A DNA stretch of 64,000 nucleotides. It comes from Paraburkholderia saeva. GTDB lineage: Bacteria > Pseudomonadota > Gammaproteobacteria > Burkholderiales > Burkholderiaceae. The notes under the pieces were generated by a model. The model ran no database searches. It was not told the origin of the DNA and saw nothing but the letters and a program-made list of their open reading frames with translations. The stretch is from assembly GCF_907164555.1 (NCBI RefSeq), contig NZ_CAJQZC010000001.1:310001-374000 (forward strand), given 5' to 3'. The stretch's first letter is position 1. Each line of letters opens with the position of its first letter. The position numbers and the translations under genes were made by a program. Below are positions 25,671 to 34,811 of this stretch, in pieces.

Positions 25671-25856
25671 ATGGCAATACCAAGACCGATTTCGGAACTA
25701 ATCGACCTGTTGGTCGAGCTCGCCGCAGCAACCTACCAGTCAAAGGGAGAGATATGCGGCCAGCAGGAATCTACGCACGATATTCAGACGATGAAAGCCG
25801 GTCGACATCAATCGACGACCAGGTTAGAAGGGCGCGGCAAACAGCGGCGCAGTTAG
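25671..25856 (+). CDS. Possible small ORF overlapping recombinase start
   Basis: 61-codon frame from ATG 25671 (GAGGACA upstream). The first ~22 residues (MAIPRPISELIDLLVELAAA) look like an amphipathic helix and protein-like; the rest overlaps the recombinase gene out of frame and looks random. It could be a leader peptide tuning recombinase translation. Weak call. Confidence 0.3.
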   Translation: MAIPRPISELIDLLVELAAATYQSKGEICGQQESTHDIQTMKAGRHQSTTRLEGRGKQRRS

Positions 25857-27424
25857 GTTTTACGGTCAGCGACGAGCACGTTTTTGTCGACGCAGCGGTG
25901 ACCGGGCAACAAAAGGGCTTGGCGAAGCGTGTCGCGTATGCGCGATTCATCAGCGCCTGGGAGGCGGGAGAGTTTGAGGCCATTGTGGTCGATGAAATAT
26001 CCCGGCTCGCGCGCTCGACGCTTGAGTTCGCTCATCTCGAGCAACGCATCGAACGGACCCGCGTGCGCGTCGTCAGTTGCGACGGCACCGATAGCTCGAT
26101 ACCTGGATGGCAGTTGCAGTTTGGCATCTCGGGTCTCATCGCCGCCCACTTTGTGCGCGAAACCAGCCACCGGGTTAAGCGGGGTATGCAGGGGCAACTG
26201 ATACGCGGATTTATGATTGCCAAGGCGGCGTACGGATATAGGGCGGTCAGGCAGGGTGAGCGCGAAAACGAAGGAGGAACAGTCTGGGAAATTGACGAGC
26301 CGACGGCAGACCGGGTGAGAGAGATGTTTGCGATGCGATACAAAGGTAGCTCGCTCAATGCCATCGCAGAACACCTGAACCGTGAAAGCGTTGCCTGTCC
26401 TCGCCCATCGAAACATGATGGCGCGGGGTACTGGCGGCCGGCGACGGTAAGGCAGGTTCTTACCAATACCATTTATCGCGGCGTTTTCGTATATGGAGGC
26501 AGTAGCTTTACGAAGGCAAAGGCTAAAAAGGAGAAGCAGAACGTTACGGAGATTGAGTATGCCCGTCCGGAGTTGCGGCTCGTGGATGACCATGTCTGGT
26601 ACGCGTGCAATCTCGGTTCATCGTCACAGGCATTCCGGGGAGGGGGCCGGCGCCCATTCGCCGGGCTGGTGACCTGTGGTTTCTGTCTCGGGAGAATGAG
26701 TGTCGCAGGGGGAGGCTCTGCGCCTCAACTCTACTGCGCAGCGTGTGCGCAGAGACGTCGAGTTGCCGTTGAAAATGCGCCGGAGCGTGTGGATTATGTT
26801 TCAGTGAAGGCGTTAGAACATGCACTGACACATCTGCTGCGATGCATGTTTGACGATAAACGCGTTAAGGAATTCCGCAGCCGGCTGAAAGCGCGACTGG
26901 ACGGGGGGCACGAGACTCGAATTACTGAACTAAATCTCGAAGTGGCGCGTGCAGACAGGCAACTCGAAAGTTTGGCCCAGCGCATGCGTCGTTTGGAGGC
27001 GGATGGAGAGGATTTCCTTGAACAGGCGTATCGCGAACAACGCGATGAGAAGAAGCGGCTGGCTGATGAACTGGCAAGGCTCAAGGCGTATGCAGCCTCG
27101 CTCGATGTCGGGAATCTGGAGCGCCAGTTGGCAGTCGAGCCTCTCGACATCATTCCAGCACTGTTTGGGCGAGATGCGGCGGTTGAACAGGTGAGGGCGG
27201 TTCTTTCACGGGTATTCCCGAAAATCGTGCTTTCTGACCGTCCTCAAAAGTTTGTGTCGGTTTGGACCGTAACGACGTGCGAAGGTGCGGTTTTGGCGAA
27301 CCTGTCCGGGACGCCGCCGGTAATTAAGGAAGAAGTCGAGTATGTCGTTCGAGTCGAGACGGGTCCGACGCGGCCAACATCCTGGCGTGTGTTGGTGGAG
27401 GGCAGCAGAGGAAAAGATAGTTAG
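25754..27424 (+). CDS. Large serine recombinase (integrase/invertase)
   Basis: 556 residues; ATG 25754 follows AAAGGGAGA. The resolvase catalytic domain begins at once, with the nucleophile Ser11 in YARYSDD, and conserved arginines in DEISRLARS (~78-86). The recombinase DNA-binding domain follows (LNAIAEHLN and TVRQVLTNTIYRG), then a zinc ribbon (CGFC at ~306, CAAC near 326), a long coiled coil (~375-440) and a C-terminal tail. Such enzymes insert mobile elements by attP x attB exchange; their att sites usually lie beside the gene. It is probably the integrase of the 17.8-27.5 kb element. Confidence 0.92.
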   Translation: MRPAGIYARYSDDESRSTSIDDQVRRARQTAAQLGFTVSDEHVFVDAAVTGQQKGLAKRVAYARFISAWEAGEFEAIVVDEISRLARSTLEFAHLEQRIERTRVRVVSCDGTDSSIPGWQLQFGISGLIAAHFVRETSHRVKRGMQGQLIRGFMIAKAAYGYRAVRQGERENEGGTVWEIDEPTADRVREMFAMRYKGSSLNAIAEHLNRESVACPRPSKHDGAGYWRPATVRQVLTNTIYRGVFVYGGSSFTKAKAKKEKQNVTEIEYARPELRLVDDHVWYACNLGSSSQAFRGGGRRPFAGLVTCGFCLGRMSVAGGGSAPQLYCAACAQRRRVAVENAPERVDYVSVKALEHALTHLLRCMFDDKRVKEFRSRLKARLDGGHETRITELNLEVARADRQLESLAQRMRRLEADGEDFLEQAYREQRDEKKRLADELARLKAYAASLDVGNLERQLAVEPLDIIPALFGRDAAVEQVRAVLSRVFPKIVLSDRPQKFVSVWTVTTCEGAVLANLSGTPPVIKEEVEYVVRVETGPTRPTSWRVLVEGSRGKDS

Positions 27425-27431
27425 TGATTTT

Positions 27432-27458
27432 GCGGGGCTTTCGCGCCCCGCTTCTTTT
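27432..27458 (+). terminator. Rho-independent terminator after recombinase
   Basis: GCGGGGC and GCCCCGC form a 7-bp stem with loop TTTCGC, followed by TTCTTTT, 8 nt past the recombinase stop. Confidence 0.85.
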
Positions 27459-27469
27459 CGACGCGTCTA

Positions 27470-27896
27470 CTTCTGTCGGTGACGTGCTTATATATTGTTC
27501 ACATATCTGTGCGGCTTTTGAATGAGGGTCCAATGTGCGCTCACAGCTAGCTGATGAGGTTCTGGGTATCCAGTACAGGCCATCAGTGATGCGTTCGGCA
27601 CGATCCACCTACGGTGCCTCGACGGGTGCCGGAATTAGCGTGATAGACCGACATGACACCCACGCTGACATCTGGATCTCGCCTGGGTTTGCTGCGAGAA
27701 CGTTGCCGTAGTGGGCGTTCACGGTGTGGGTTTTTCTACGCGAATTCCGATCCCGGGTCGTGATTCGGATCGTAGGGATGCAAACTGTGAAGATCAAAGC
27801 GACCCATTGGTCTTGATGGGGCCCGTTCCTTTTCCGGCTCAACCATCACGCCGTGACCTGCATGAGTACATCGTCGCGGCATGACCTTGCCGTCCG
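27470..27896. other. Gene-poor junction between element and chromosome
   Basis: About 430 bp with no supportable gene. It lies between the serine recombinase and a decayed transporter gene and is where the right end of the element would be expected; no duplicated core site could be identified by eye. Confidence 0.4.
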
Positions 27897-28350
27897 TCAG
27901 CGCAGCGCGACGCGTGTGATCATCAGCAGCAACACGGCGCCGAGAGCAAAGAGTGTCGCAAACACATGGAGGCCTGTCGTCATGGTGCCTGTGGTCGTGA
28001 CCAGCCAGCCGATCGTCGCGGGGCTGATGAAGCCGCCTAGCAACCCGAGGCTACTGATCGTCGCGATGGCGATCGCCGCGCCATCTGATCCGGACAGATA
28101 CGCTGTTGGTATCGTCCAGAACAGCGGCAAGGTCGAGAAAATTCCCGCCGCTGCGACGCAGAGCAGTGTGAACGACAGCCCCATGCTGGCCGAAGCATGA
28201 GGCAGCGCTGTCAACGCCGCTGCACCAATCAGCGCCGCGATGGCGGTGTGCCAGCGGCGCTCGCCGGTTCGGTCGGCATGGATTGCCACCACGATCATCG
28301 TGGCCATAAACAGCATTCGGAATGGCGGCATAGAGGCCGATGCTGGCCAC
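27897..28350 (-). pseudogene. Truncated, frameshifted MFS transporter remnant
   Basis: About 150 residues matching the C-terminal third of an anion/organic-acid MFS permease: HADRTGERRWHTAIAALIGAA, then helices, PTAYLSGSDGAAIAIATIS and GLLGGFISPATIGWLV, ending LFALGAVLLLMITR. A normal member has about 430 residues, so some two thirds are missing. At about 28310 the frame changes: the preceding in-frame part IGLYAAIPN lies in another frame. The remnant stops at a C7/G8 hairpin at 28353. Confidence 0.75.
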
Positions 28351-28352
28351 AT

Positions 28353-28374
28353 CCCCCCCAACGTGAGGGGGGGG
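28353..28374. terminator. C7/G8 hairpin at the end of the pseudogene
   Basis: CCCCCCC, a 7-nt AACGTGA loop, then GGGGGGGG. There is no T-run. It marks the left limit of the transporter remnant. Confidence 0.4.
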
Positions 28375-28509
28375 CGGCGCGGATGAACTCTTCTACCCTA
28401 GTTACCGGCGGAGCATATCGCGACAGGCGTGCAGTTGGCGGCCTTGTGCGCGCTTTGTCCGGGCGGTCGCAACATGTAATTTCGTATTCTGGCGGTTCTG
28501 GGGAAGTAA

Positions 28510-28761
28510 ATGGGCACCGTAGACAGGTCGTTACGCTTTCAGGTCGAGAAGTGGTTAGGTTCAGCGTCATCCTCGCAAACTCGCGTAACGCGGTTCAGTC
28601 GATCCAGGCAAAACCCATGGCGTTGCGTGCGTGTGGAAGCGCTGCGCACGTCCGGCACGCTCTCAATTGTCTTCTTTCGCCATGACGACGGCTCGTGGCG
28701 CGTCTTCCCTCCGCAGGGCCACCGACCGACGATGAACGTCGCGCAAGGCATGGCTTCGTAG
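28510..28761 (+). CDS. Conserved small hypothetical protein
   Basis: 83 residues from ATG 28510 with GGGGAAG upstream. It begins MGTVDRSLRFQVEKWLG and has a C-terminal segment TLSIVFFRHDDGSWRVFPP. This is a small basic protein of a type I associate with Burkholderiaceae genomes. It has one predicted alpha helix followed by a beta hairpin; function unknown. It stands alone between the transporter remnant and ETF-QO. Confidence 0.65.
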   Translation: MGTVDRSLRFQVEKWLGSASSSQTRVTRFSRSRQNPWRCVRVEALRTSGTLSIVFFRHDDGSWRVFPPQGHRPTMNVAQGMAS

Positions 28762-28949
28762 GCGGGCGCTGAACCCGGCGTGCAGCAGGCGTCCGTTGCG
28801 GCGCCCGCTTTGCATGCCGCTGCGCCTGAACTGCACCCTTAATCACCCGCAATGCGCTATCGGTTTTCTGCCGTCGAGCGTTCGCTTGTGTGCGGCACGA
28901 GGTGCGTAAAAACGCGAAGTATTCGCTATAAAAATGGAGACGTAGTTCT

Positions 28950-30629
28950 GTGTGTATCCCGACAATCTTGACGGATGATTTCGCGCCCACGCGCGAATCA
29001 ATGGAGTACGACGTGGTGATCGTTGGCGGCGGCCCGGCTGGCTTGTCCGCAGCGATCCGCCTGAAGCAGCTCGCGGCGGAGAAAGGCGTCGAGCTGGGCG
29101 TGTGCGTGCTGGAAAAAGGCTCGGAGATCGGGGCGCATATCCTGTCGGGCGCGGTGATGGATCCGCGTGCGATCACCGAACTCATTCCCGACTGGAAAGA
29201 AAAAGGCGCGCCGCTCACGGTGGACGTGACCGAAGACAAATTCCTGTTCCTGACCGAAACCGGCGCGAGGAATGTGCCCACCTGGGCGTTGCCGGATAAC
29301 TTCAAGAATCACGGTAATTACGTCGTGAGTCTCGCCAACGTGACGCGCTGGCTGGGTCAGCAGGCCGAGGCGCTTGGCGTGGAAATCTTCCCGGGCTTTC
29401 CGGCTGCGGAGATTCTCTACAACGACGACGGTTCCGTTAAAGGCGTCGCCACCGGCAATCTGGGCATCGGCAAGGACGACCAGCCAACCGAGAACTTCCA
29501 GCTCGGCATGGAATTGCACGCGAAGTACACGCTCTTCTGCGAAGGCGCGCGTGGGCATCTGGGCCGCCAGTTGAGCGACAGGTTCAGGCTGCGCGACGGC
29601 GTCGATCCGCAGGTCTACGGTATTGGCATAAAGGAACTGTGGGAAATCGACCCTTCGAAGCACAAGCAGGGTCTGGTGATGCACACCGCCGGCTGGCCGC
29701 TCGAGAGCGATACCTACGGCGGCTCATTCCTCTATCACATGGACAACAACCAGGTGATGGTGGGGTTCGTCGTGGGTCTCGGCTATTCGAATCCGTACCT
29801 GTCGCCGTTCGAGGAATTCCAGCGCTATAAAACGCATCCGGCGATCCGCTCGGTGCTCGAAGGCGGCAAGCGCGTGTCGTACGGCGCGCGGGCGATTACC
29901 GCAGGCGGCCTGATGTCACTGCCGAAGCTCGTATTCCCGGGTGGTGCATTGGTCGGCGACGACGCGGGCTTCCTGAACGCATCGCGTATCAAGGGCTCGC
30001 ACGCGGCGATCAAGACCGGCATGCTGGCTGCCGACGCCGCGTTTGAAGCCGTGCAGGCAGGCCGCACGAGCGACGTGCTCACGGCATACCCGGAAGCGTT
30101 CAAGACCTCGTGGCTGCACACGGAACTGCATCGTGCACGCAACTTCAAGCAGTGGATGAGCAAGGGCCTGTACCTCGGCACGCTGATGGTCGGCATCGAA
30201 CAGAAGCTGCTGGGCGGCAATGTGCCGTGGACGCTGCATCATCAGCATTCGGATCACGAGATGCTGAAACCGGCTTCGCAATGCAAGCCGATCGTGTATC
30301 CGAAGCCTGATGGCAAGCTGACATTTGATCGGTTGTCTTCGGTGTTCATCTCGAACACGAATCACGAAGAGAACCAGCCAGCTCATTTGACGCTCAAGGA
30401 CGCAAGCATTCCCATCAAGGTCAATCTGCGCACGTACGCAGGACCGGAAGCGAGGTTCTGTCCAGCGGGCGTCTACGAGTTCGTCAAAGACGAGCATGAC
30501 GGCGATCGCCTGCAGATCAACGCGCAGAACTGCGTGCACTGCAAGACGTGCGATATCAAGGACCCGACGCAGAACATCGTGTGGGTGACGCCGGAAGGTG
30601 GCGGCGGTCCGAATTATCCGAACATGTAA
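28950..30629 (+). CDS. Electron transfer flavoprotein-ubiquinone oxidoreductase
   Basis: 559 residues. FAD-binding VVIVGGGPAGLSAAIRL lies at ~22-38 and a C-terminal [4Fe-4S] ferredoxin-like domain shows CPAGVYEF and CVHCKTC. It passes electrons from electron-transfer flavoprotein to ubiquinone at the membrane, taking those released by acyl-CoA dehydrogenases. The first 17 codons start at GTG 28950; an internal ATG at 29001 (MEYDVVIVGGG) is possible, but family members usually carry the short N-terminal extension. Two acyl-CoA dehydrogenases encoded within 15 kb would feed this chain. It is a single gene, with no ETF subunits in the window. Confidence 0.93.
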   Translation: MCIPTILTDDFAPTRESMEYDVVIVGGGPAGLSAAIRLKQLAAEKGVELGVCVLEKGSEIGAHILSGAVMDPRAITELIPDWKEKGAPLTVDVTEDKFLFLTETGARNVPTWALPDNFKNHGNYVVSLANVTRWLGQQAEALGVEIFPGFPAAEILYNDDGSVKGVATGNLGIGKDDQPTENFQLGMELHAKYTLFCEGARGHLGRQLSDRFRLRDGVDPQVYGIGIKELWEIDPSKHKQGLVMHTAGWPLESDTYGGSFLYHMDNNQVMVGFVVGLGYSNPYLSPFEEFQRYKTHPAIRSVLEGGKRVSYGARAITAGGLMSLPKLVFPGGALVGDDAGFLNASRIKGSHAAIKTGMLAADAAFEAVQAGRTSDVLTAYPEAFKTSWLHTELHRARNFKQWMSKGLYLGTLMVGIEQKLLGGNVPWTLHHQHSDHEMLKPASQCKPIVYPKPDGKLTFDRLSSVFISNTNHEENQPAHLTLKDASIPIKVNLRTYAGPEARFCPAGVYEFVKDEHDGDRLQINAQNCVHCKTCDIKDPTQNIVWVTPEGGGGPNYPNM

Positions 30630-30771
30630 TGAAAGCTGCATGGCGATTTGCCCGGTCGAAATTCCGGGCGAGTTGCAAGCTAAGTGAATTGTTTTGGTCC
30701 GTTCAGTCCAGTCAAAAACCTGGCACGACGCATGTCCGCTTAATGGTTGAAAACTCCGCACCGTGCGTGCG

Positions 30772-30800
30772 GCTAGCGGGTTCTGAACGAACCCGCTAGC
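30772..30800. terminator. Perfect 12-bp hairpin in the 30.6-31.1 kb gap
   Basis: GCTAGCGGGTTC and GAACCCGCTAGC pair perfectly around a TGAAC loop. It lies between the ETF-QO gene and the convergent hydrolase gene and could terminate transcription from both, though neither side has a T-run. The rest of 30630-31089 shows no gene. Confidence 0.5.
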
Positions 30801-31089
30801 TGTTCAACGAAATCCGCCGTCAGTTGATCGCCATCTCGTCCGGGAGTTATGCCCTCTAATTCCGGCTGATATTGCTGATTTCACACCTGCCTTTGACAAA
30901 GGAGCGTCAGCACGTTGATGGCTCGTCTCTTCGATATGTTGAAAACAGAACGGGGCGCGCACTCTGACTTTCCGACCTGCCATCAGGAGTGCACGCGCCG
31001 GGAACACAGAAGACCTCTACAAGCGTGAGGCCCGATCCGGCAATCCACTGCAGAACCCCGCCGCCCTTTGAATGCTGGACCATTGCAGG

Positions 31090-32031
31090 TCAAAGGTCCC
31101 CACCGCCTATCGTCGAAGAACCGAGTCCGAGCTTCGGTCGAACCCACGCAGCCATTGAATTGATCGCTGCGTCAGCTTCCGGCGCGGTGCCGGCAAGGAA
31201 CTGGAAGACGTGCTGCATGTCGGGGACCTGATCGATCTTCACTTCCACGCCGGCGGCTTTTGCCCGACTGGCAATACGACGGCTGTCGTCGAGCAGTACC
31301 TCTGCGTCGCCAACCGTCATGTAGAGCGGCGGAAAACCGTGATAGTCGATGTAGAGCGGGTTGGCATGCGGATGCTTCGGATCGCCATCGGGGCCAACAA
31401 ACAGCGAGCCGAGCGCATTCGTCGTATCACGGGATACTAGCGCGTCGCGGGCGGCATTCGTGTCGTAGCTCTCACCTGACGTGTCCAGGCCAGCCCATAG
31501 CGACATTGGCATCGCAGCAGCAGGAAGCGGCAGCCCTTTCTCGCGCGCTGCGGCGATTGTCGTGAGCGCAAGTGCGCCGCCCGCGGAGTCGCCGGTCAAC
31601 GCGACGCGTGCCGGATTAAGGCGTTCTGTTTTGAGCAGCCACTCGTAGGCCATGAGCATGTCGGTCAGCGGGCCGGGGTGCGGGTTTTCCGGCGCGCGTC
31701 GGTAATCGACGATCAAGGCCCGGCAGCCGACCGCTTTGGCGATATGCGCGAACATCTTGCGATGGGAGAACATCGACCCCATGACATACCCACCGCCATG
31801 CGAGCAGAGAAGCGCGCAGTCCTGTGCCGCCCCTTTGGGAATCGCCCACATTGCCGGCACGCCGCCTGCGTCGACTTCGATGTAATCGACTCCGCCCGGC
31901 TCAGCGGTCACATCACCCCAGTGCGAGAAGATGCGGCGAATGTCTTCGAGCGGCATGTCGGGATTCTCGCGCATCCTGGTGCCCCAGCTTGCGTAAAGTT
32001 GAGTGAGTTCAGCCGACTGGATGCTGGCCAT
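31090..32031 (-). CDS. HSL-type alpha/beta hydrolase
   Basis: 313 residues from ATG 32031 (GGAG upstream; the frame runs 16 codons further). It shows the oxyanion-hole motif SHGGGYVMGS, nucleophile elbow GDSAGGAL, an acid in TVGDAEVLLDD and the catalytic His in DMQHVFQF, so it belongs to the hormone-sensitive-lipase/GDSAG esterase family. It hydrolyses short-chain esters; the natural substrate is not known. It is transcribed away from the CoA-transferase, with ~490 bp of regulatory DNA between. Confidence 0.88.
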   Translation of the reverse strand: MASIQSAELTQLYASWGTRMRENPDMPLEDIRRIFSHWGDVTAEPGGVDYIEVDAGGVPAMWAIPKGAAQDCALLCSHGGGYVMGSMFSHRKMFAHIAKAVGCRALIVDYRRAPENPHPGPLTDMLMAYEWLLKTERLNPARVALTGDSAGGALALTTIAAAREKGLPLPAAAMPMSLWAGLDTSGESYDTNAARDALVSRDTTNALGSLFVGPDGDPKHPHANPLYIDYHGFPPLYMTVGDAEVLLDDSRRIASRAKAAGVEVKIDQVPDMQHVFQFLAGTAPEADAAINSMAAWVRPKLGLGSSTIGGGDL

Positions 32032-32436
32032 AAGGTAAGTCTCCGATATATTTAATTGGGCAGGGATTGCATGCTGCATCCGCGCGATCCATGCGCGCCC
32101 ATGAAGCGTATTGACGAGCGGAACGACTCCTGGATTTCGATATCAACAACGAGGGCCCGGAAGACGGAAAGCGCGGGCTCGCAGTCGTAAGCAACACACC
32201 GGTGCCGATGACGTTAAGCGTCCCGGCCGAGCTTTTGGCGAGGCTAAGGCTTGCGTTGTATTTAGTGAAACTAATCATAAAGTCCACCACTTTCGCCCTA
32301 CAGTCACCACCACGATCAAGCTCTCCGAGAAACTGGCACGCTTGCGCAACGGTCGCCGTGGCAGCATGAATAGCAGCTGACAGAATCGTTCGCGATTCCG
32401 GCGTCACATCCCGGCAAGTCGCTTTCCGATATGAAT

Positions 32437-32474
32437 GTATCAACTTACTTGTCCATTGACAAGTAAGTTGATAC
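32437..32474. promoter_or_regulatory. 17-bp perfect inverted repeat, probable operator
   Basis: GTATCAACTTACTTGTC and GACAAGTAAGTTGATAC are exact complements separated by CATT. It lies 53 bp before the CoA-transferase start and 406 bp from the divergent hydrolase. Size and symmetry fit a TetR-family operator; the TetR gene at 33860 is the obvious candidate. The remainder of 32032-32526 shows no gene. Confidence 0.8.
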
Positions 32475-32526
32475 GATGCGTTGACTCGCGCGACGCCGAG
32501 AGCCTGGCTTTTCTCAAGGAGTGCAT

Positions 32527-33747
32527 GTGAATTCTTCTTCTGGTACCGCGGCCGGCCCGCTGCGTGGCATCCGAATCCTCGATCTCACGTCGGTCGTGCT
32601 TGGGCCGTTCGCGACAAGGATTCTCGGCGACTATGGCGCCGACATCATTAAAGTAGAAGGCATCGACGGCGACGTGATGCGCGCGAATGGCACGTCGCGT
32701 CACGCCGGCATGAGCTCCATCTTTCTAGGCATCAATCGCAACAAACGGTCGCTGGCGATCGACCTCAAGACACCGGAAGGCAGGGAGATCTGTTTGCGGC
32801 TTTCTTCCCAGGTTGACGTGGTGGTCCACAACATGCGCGTCTCGGCCATCGAACGACTGGGTCTGGGCTACGAAGCCGTGCGTGCCGTCAATCCTTCAGT
32901 GGTGTATTGCGCGGCGACGGGTTTTGAACAGGCTGGGCCGCACCGGTCCAAGCCTGCCTTCGACGACATCATTCAGGCCACGTGCGGCCTGGCGAGCCTG
33001 ATGGGGGAGGTCGGAGCGGAGCCTGCCTTCGTCCCTGCGCTGGTGGCCGACAAGACAGCCGGCATGGCGCTGGTCAACGCGGTCCTGGCTGCATTGCTGC
33101 ATCGCGAGCGCGAAGGCGGCGGGCAGTACGTTGAAGTTCCTATGCTGGAAACGATGGTCGACTTCACAATGGCCGAGCATATGGGCGGCCTCGCGTTTGA
33201 ACCGACCCTAGGCGATGTCGGTTACGCACGAATTTTGAAGCGAGGGCGCAGGCCCGTGCGTACCCGCGACGGTCACATTTCCATGCTGCCCTATAGCCCT
33301 TCACAGTGGATGAGTCTCTTCCAGCGGGTCGATCATCATGATCTTATATCCGGCTATGATCTGTCGGATCGGCACAAGCTCAATGCATGTCTGAGCGACC
33401 TGTATCGGCAACTCGAGGCAATCGCGCCTGATCGGTCCACGCGGGAATGGGTGGAGATTTGCGACGAACTCGATATTCCGGCGGCCGCCATCCATGATCT
33501 GAAAGAGTTGCCGAATCATCCTCAACTCAGTGCGGTCAATCTGTTTCAGTCGATTGAGCATCCGACCGAGGGCAGCTTGCGCATGATTCGGCCGACCACG
33601 TTGTTTAGTCAGACTCCTGCAAGCGTCCGTCGGCACGCACCGTTGCTCGGCGAGCACTCGATAGAAATCCTGCAGACGCTAGGTATGGACAGAACGGAGA
33701 TAGACGCCCTCGTGCAGCGCGGTGTTGTCGCCATGGCCGCAACATAG
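32527..33747 (+). CDS. CaiB/BaiF family CoA-transferase
   Basis: 406 residues from GTG 32527, chosen because AAGGAG precedes it at good distance; another GTG two codons upstream is too close. It has the family III fold: GIRILDLTSVVLGPF at the start, GADIIKVEG, NRNKRSLAIDLK and FDDIIQATCGLASLMG, where the Asp in DDII is the expected acyl-CoA acceptor. It moves CoA between carboxylic acids without ATP, and so would activate a substrate for beta-oxidation. The palindromic operator upstream implies control by a small-ligand repressor. Confidence 0.9.
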   Translation: MNSSSGTAAGPLRGIRILDLTSVVLGPFATRILGDYGADIIKVEGIDGDVMRANGTSRHAGMSSIFLGINRNKRSLAIDLKTPEGREICLRLSSQVDVVVHNMRVSAIERLGLGYEAVRAVNPSVVYCAATGFEQAGPHRSKPAFDDIIQATCGLASLMGEVGAEPAFVPALVADKTAGMALVNAVLAALLHREREGGGQYVEVPMLETMVDFTMAEHMGGLAFEPTLGDVGYARILKRGRRPVRTRDGHISMLPYSPSQWMSLFQRVDHHDLISGYDLSDRHKLNACLSDLYRQLEAIAPDRSTREWVEICDELDIPAAAIHDLKELPNHPQLSAVNLFQSIEHPTEGSLRMIRPTTLFSQTPASVRRHAPLLGEHSIEILQTLGMDRTEIDALVQRGVVAMAAT

Positions 33748-33781
33748 CGCGAGATTCTGCGAAAGAAGTCGAGTCCGGGTC

Positions 33782-33815
33782 TGAATTATGTTCGTCAAAC
33801 AACAAACATAATTCA
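33782..33815. terminator. Hairpin between convergent CoA-transferase and TetR genes
   Basis: TGAATTATGTT (33782-33792) and AACATAATTCA (33805-33815) form an 11-bp stem with a 12-nt loop. It could serve as a two-way terminator, though no strong T-run follows. Confidence 0.5.
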
Positions 33816-33859
33816 GCACGGTGGTTTCCCCGCATCCGGTTCAAGCCGGATTCTTGCGT

Positions 33860-34564
33860 TCAAGCGCGTGCACGTCCGGCGTAGAGCGCCAGCCACGTCT
33901 GGGGCCGCCGTGAATATGCCCGGATGGTCATGGTCATGACTTCCGCTGCTACCTTGGTCAGGTCTATGTTTGAATTCTTGAGAAGGCTCTGCAGCATGAC
34001 ACCGCGGACGGTACCCAGTAAAGCGACGGCGGCCGCCTCCGGGACGACGTCTTCGCGAACTTCCTTCTTCGCGATCGCTTGCTCGAAGTAGCCTTGCAGG
34101 ATGCCGATGACAGTCTCGTTGTAGATGGCCAGATTGGCGCCGGCTTCCGTCCCGTCAGTCATTCCTTCCGCCATCAGTATCAGCAGCGCGCGCGTGCTGA
34201 TCCAGCCGTCGTCGGTGCGTCCAAAATAGATGCGAATAAATTCCAGCACCGCATGGAAACCATCGCCACGGCTCGGTGCTTCAGTGACCATGGTTTTGAA
34301 GTTCTCACCGATCTGAGCGGCGAGCGAGCGCAGCAACTCCGGCTTGCTGCCGAAATAATGAGTAGCAAGACCGCGGCTATAGCCGGCGGCAATACCTACG
34401 TCGCCGAGCGTCATCCCGACCCACCCCTTGTGCGCGACGATCTCCTGCGCAGCTTCCAGCAGTCGGGCCTCGGCGTCGCTGCGCCGCTGTTCCTGGGTTC
34501 GTCTGGGCTGTTGGGCGTCGTCAGCGGGCGGAGCGACGTCCTGATAATTTTTTTTCGACGACAT
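33860..34564 (-). CDS. TetR/AcrR-family transcriptional regulator
   Basis: 234 residues. An N-terminal TetR domain: ARLLEAAQEIVAHKGWVGMTL, then the helix-turn-helix GDVGIAAGYSRGLATHYFGSK at ~54-75. The C-terminal ligand-binding half is helical, ending in basic residues. It is convergent with the CoA-transferase, and divergent from the porin with about 250 bp between. Likely it represses the CoA-transferase promoter (17-bp inverted repeat) and perhaps itself and the porin; this is inference. Confidence 0.88.
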   Translation of the reverse strand: MSSKKNYQDVAPPADDAQQPRRTQEQRRSDAEARLLEAAQEIVAHKGWVGMTLGDVGIAAGYSRGLATHYFGSKPELLRSLAAQIGENFKTMVTEAPSRGDGFHAVLEFIRIYFGRTDDGWISTRALLILMAEGMTDGTEAGANLAIYNETVIGILQGYFEQAIAKKEVREDVVPEAAAVALLGTVRGVMLQSLLKNSNIDLTKVAAEVMTMTIRAYSRRPQTWLALYAGRARA

Positions 34565-34666
34565 GAATCTGGCGACCTTTCAACAAACTGATTGGAAGCA
34601 AGAATATCACGCGGGACTTCCGCTCCCGATTCGTGGGCGTCAGCGTTTACACCGGCATGCTTTTGC

Positions 34667-34680
34667 TTGTTGGTCAACAA
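34667..34680. promoter_or_regulatory. Small inverted repeat in the tetR-porin region
   Basis: TTGTTG and CAACAA with 2 bp between, in the divergent promoter region of the TetR and porin genes. It is shorter than the 32437 palindrome and unlike it in sequence, so it may bind a different factor. Confidence 0.3.
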
Positions 34681-34811
34681 ATAAGCTAATAACATTAGAC
34701 TGTGGTTGAGCGGGAGGCAGGGACGAAGTGGCCACTTGCGCATACGAAAGTAAGTAATAAGTAATGCAAATCAAATCTGCCTTGTGGCGGAGACAGAAAG
34801 AGGAGACATGC

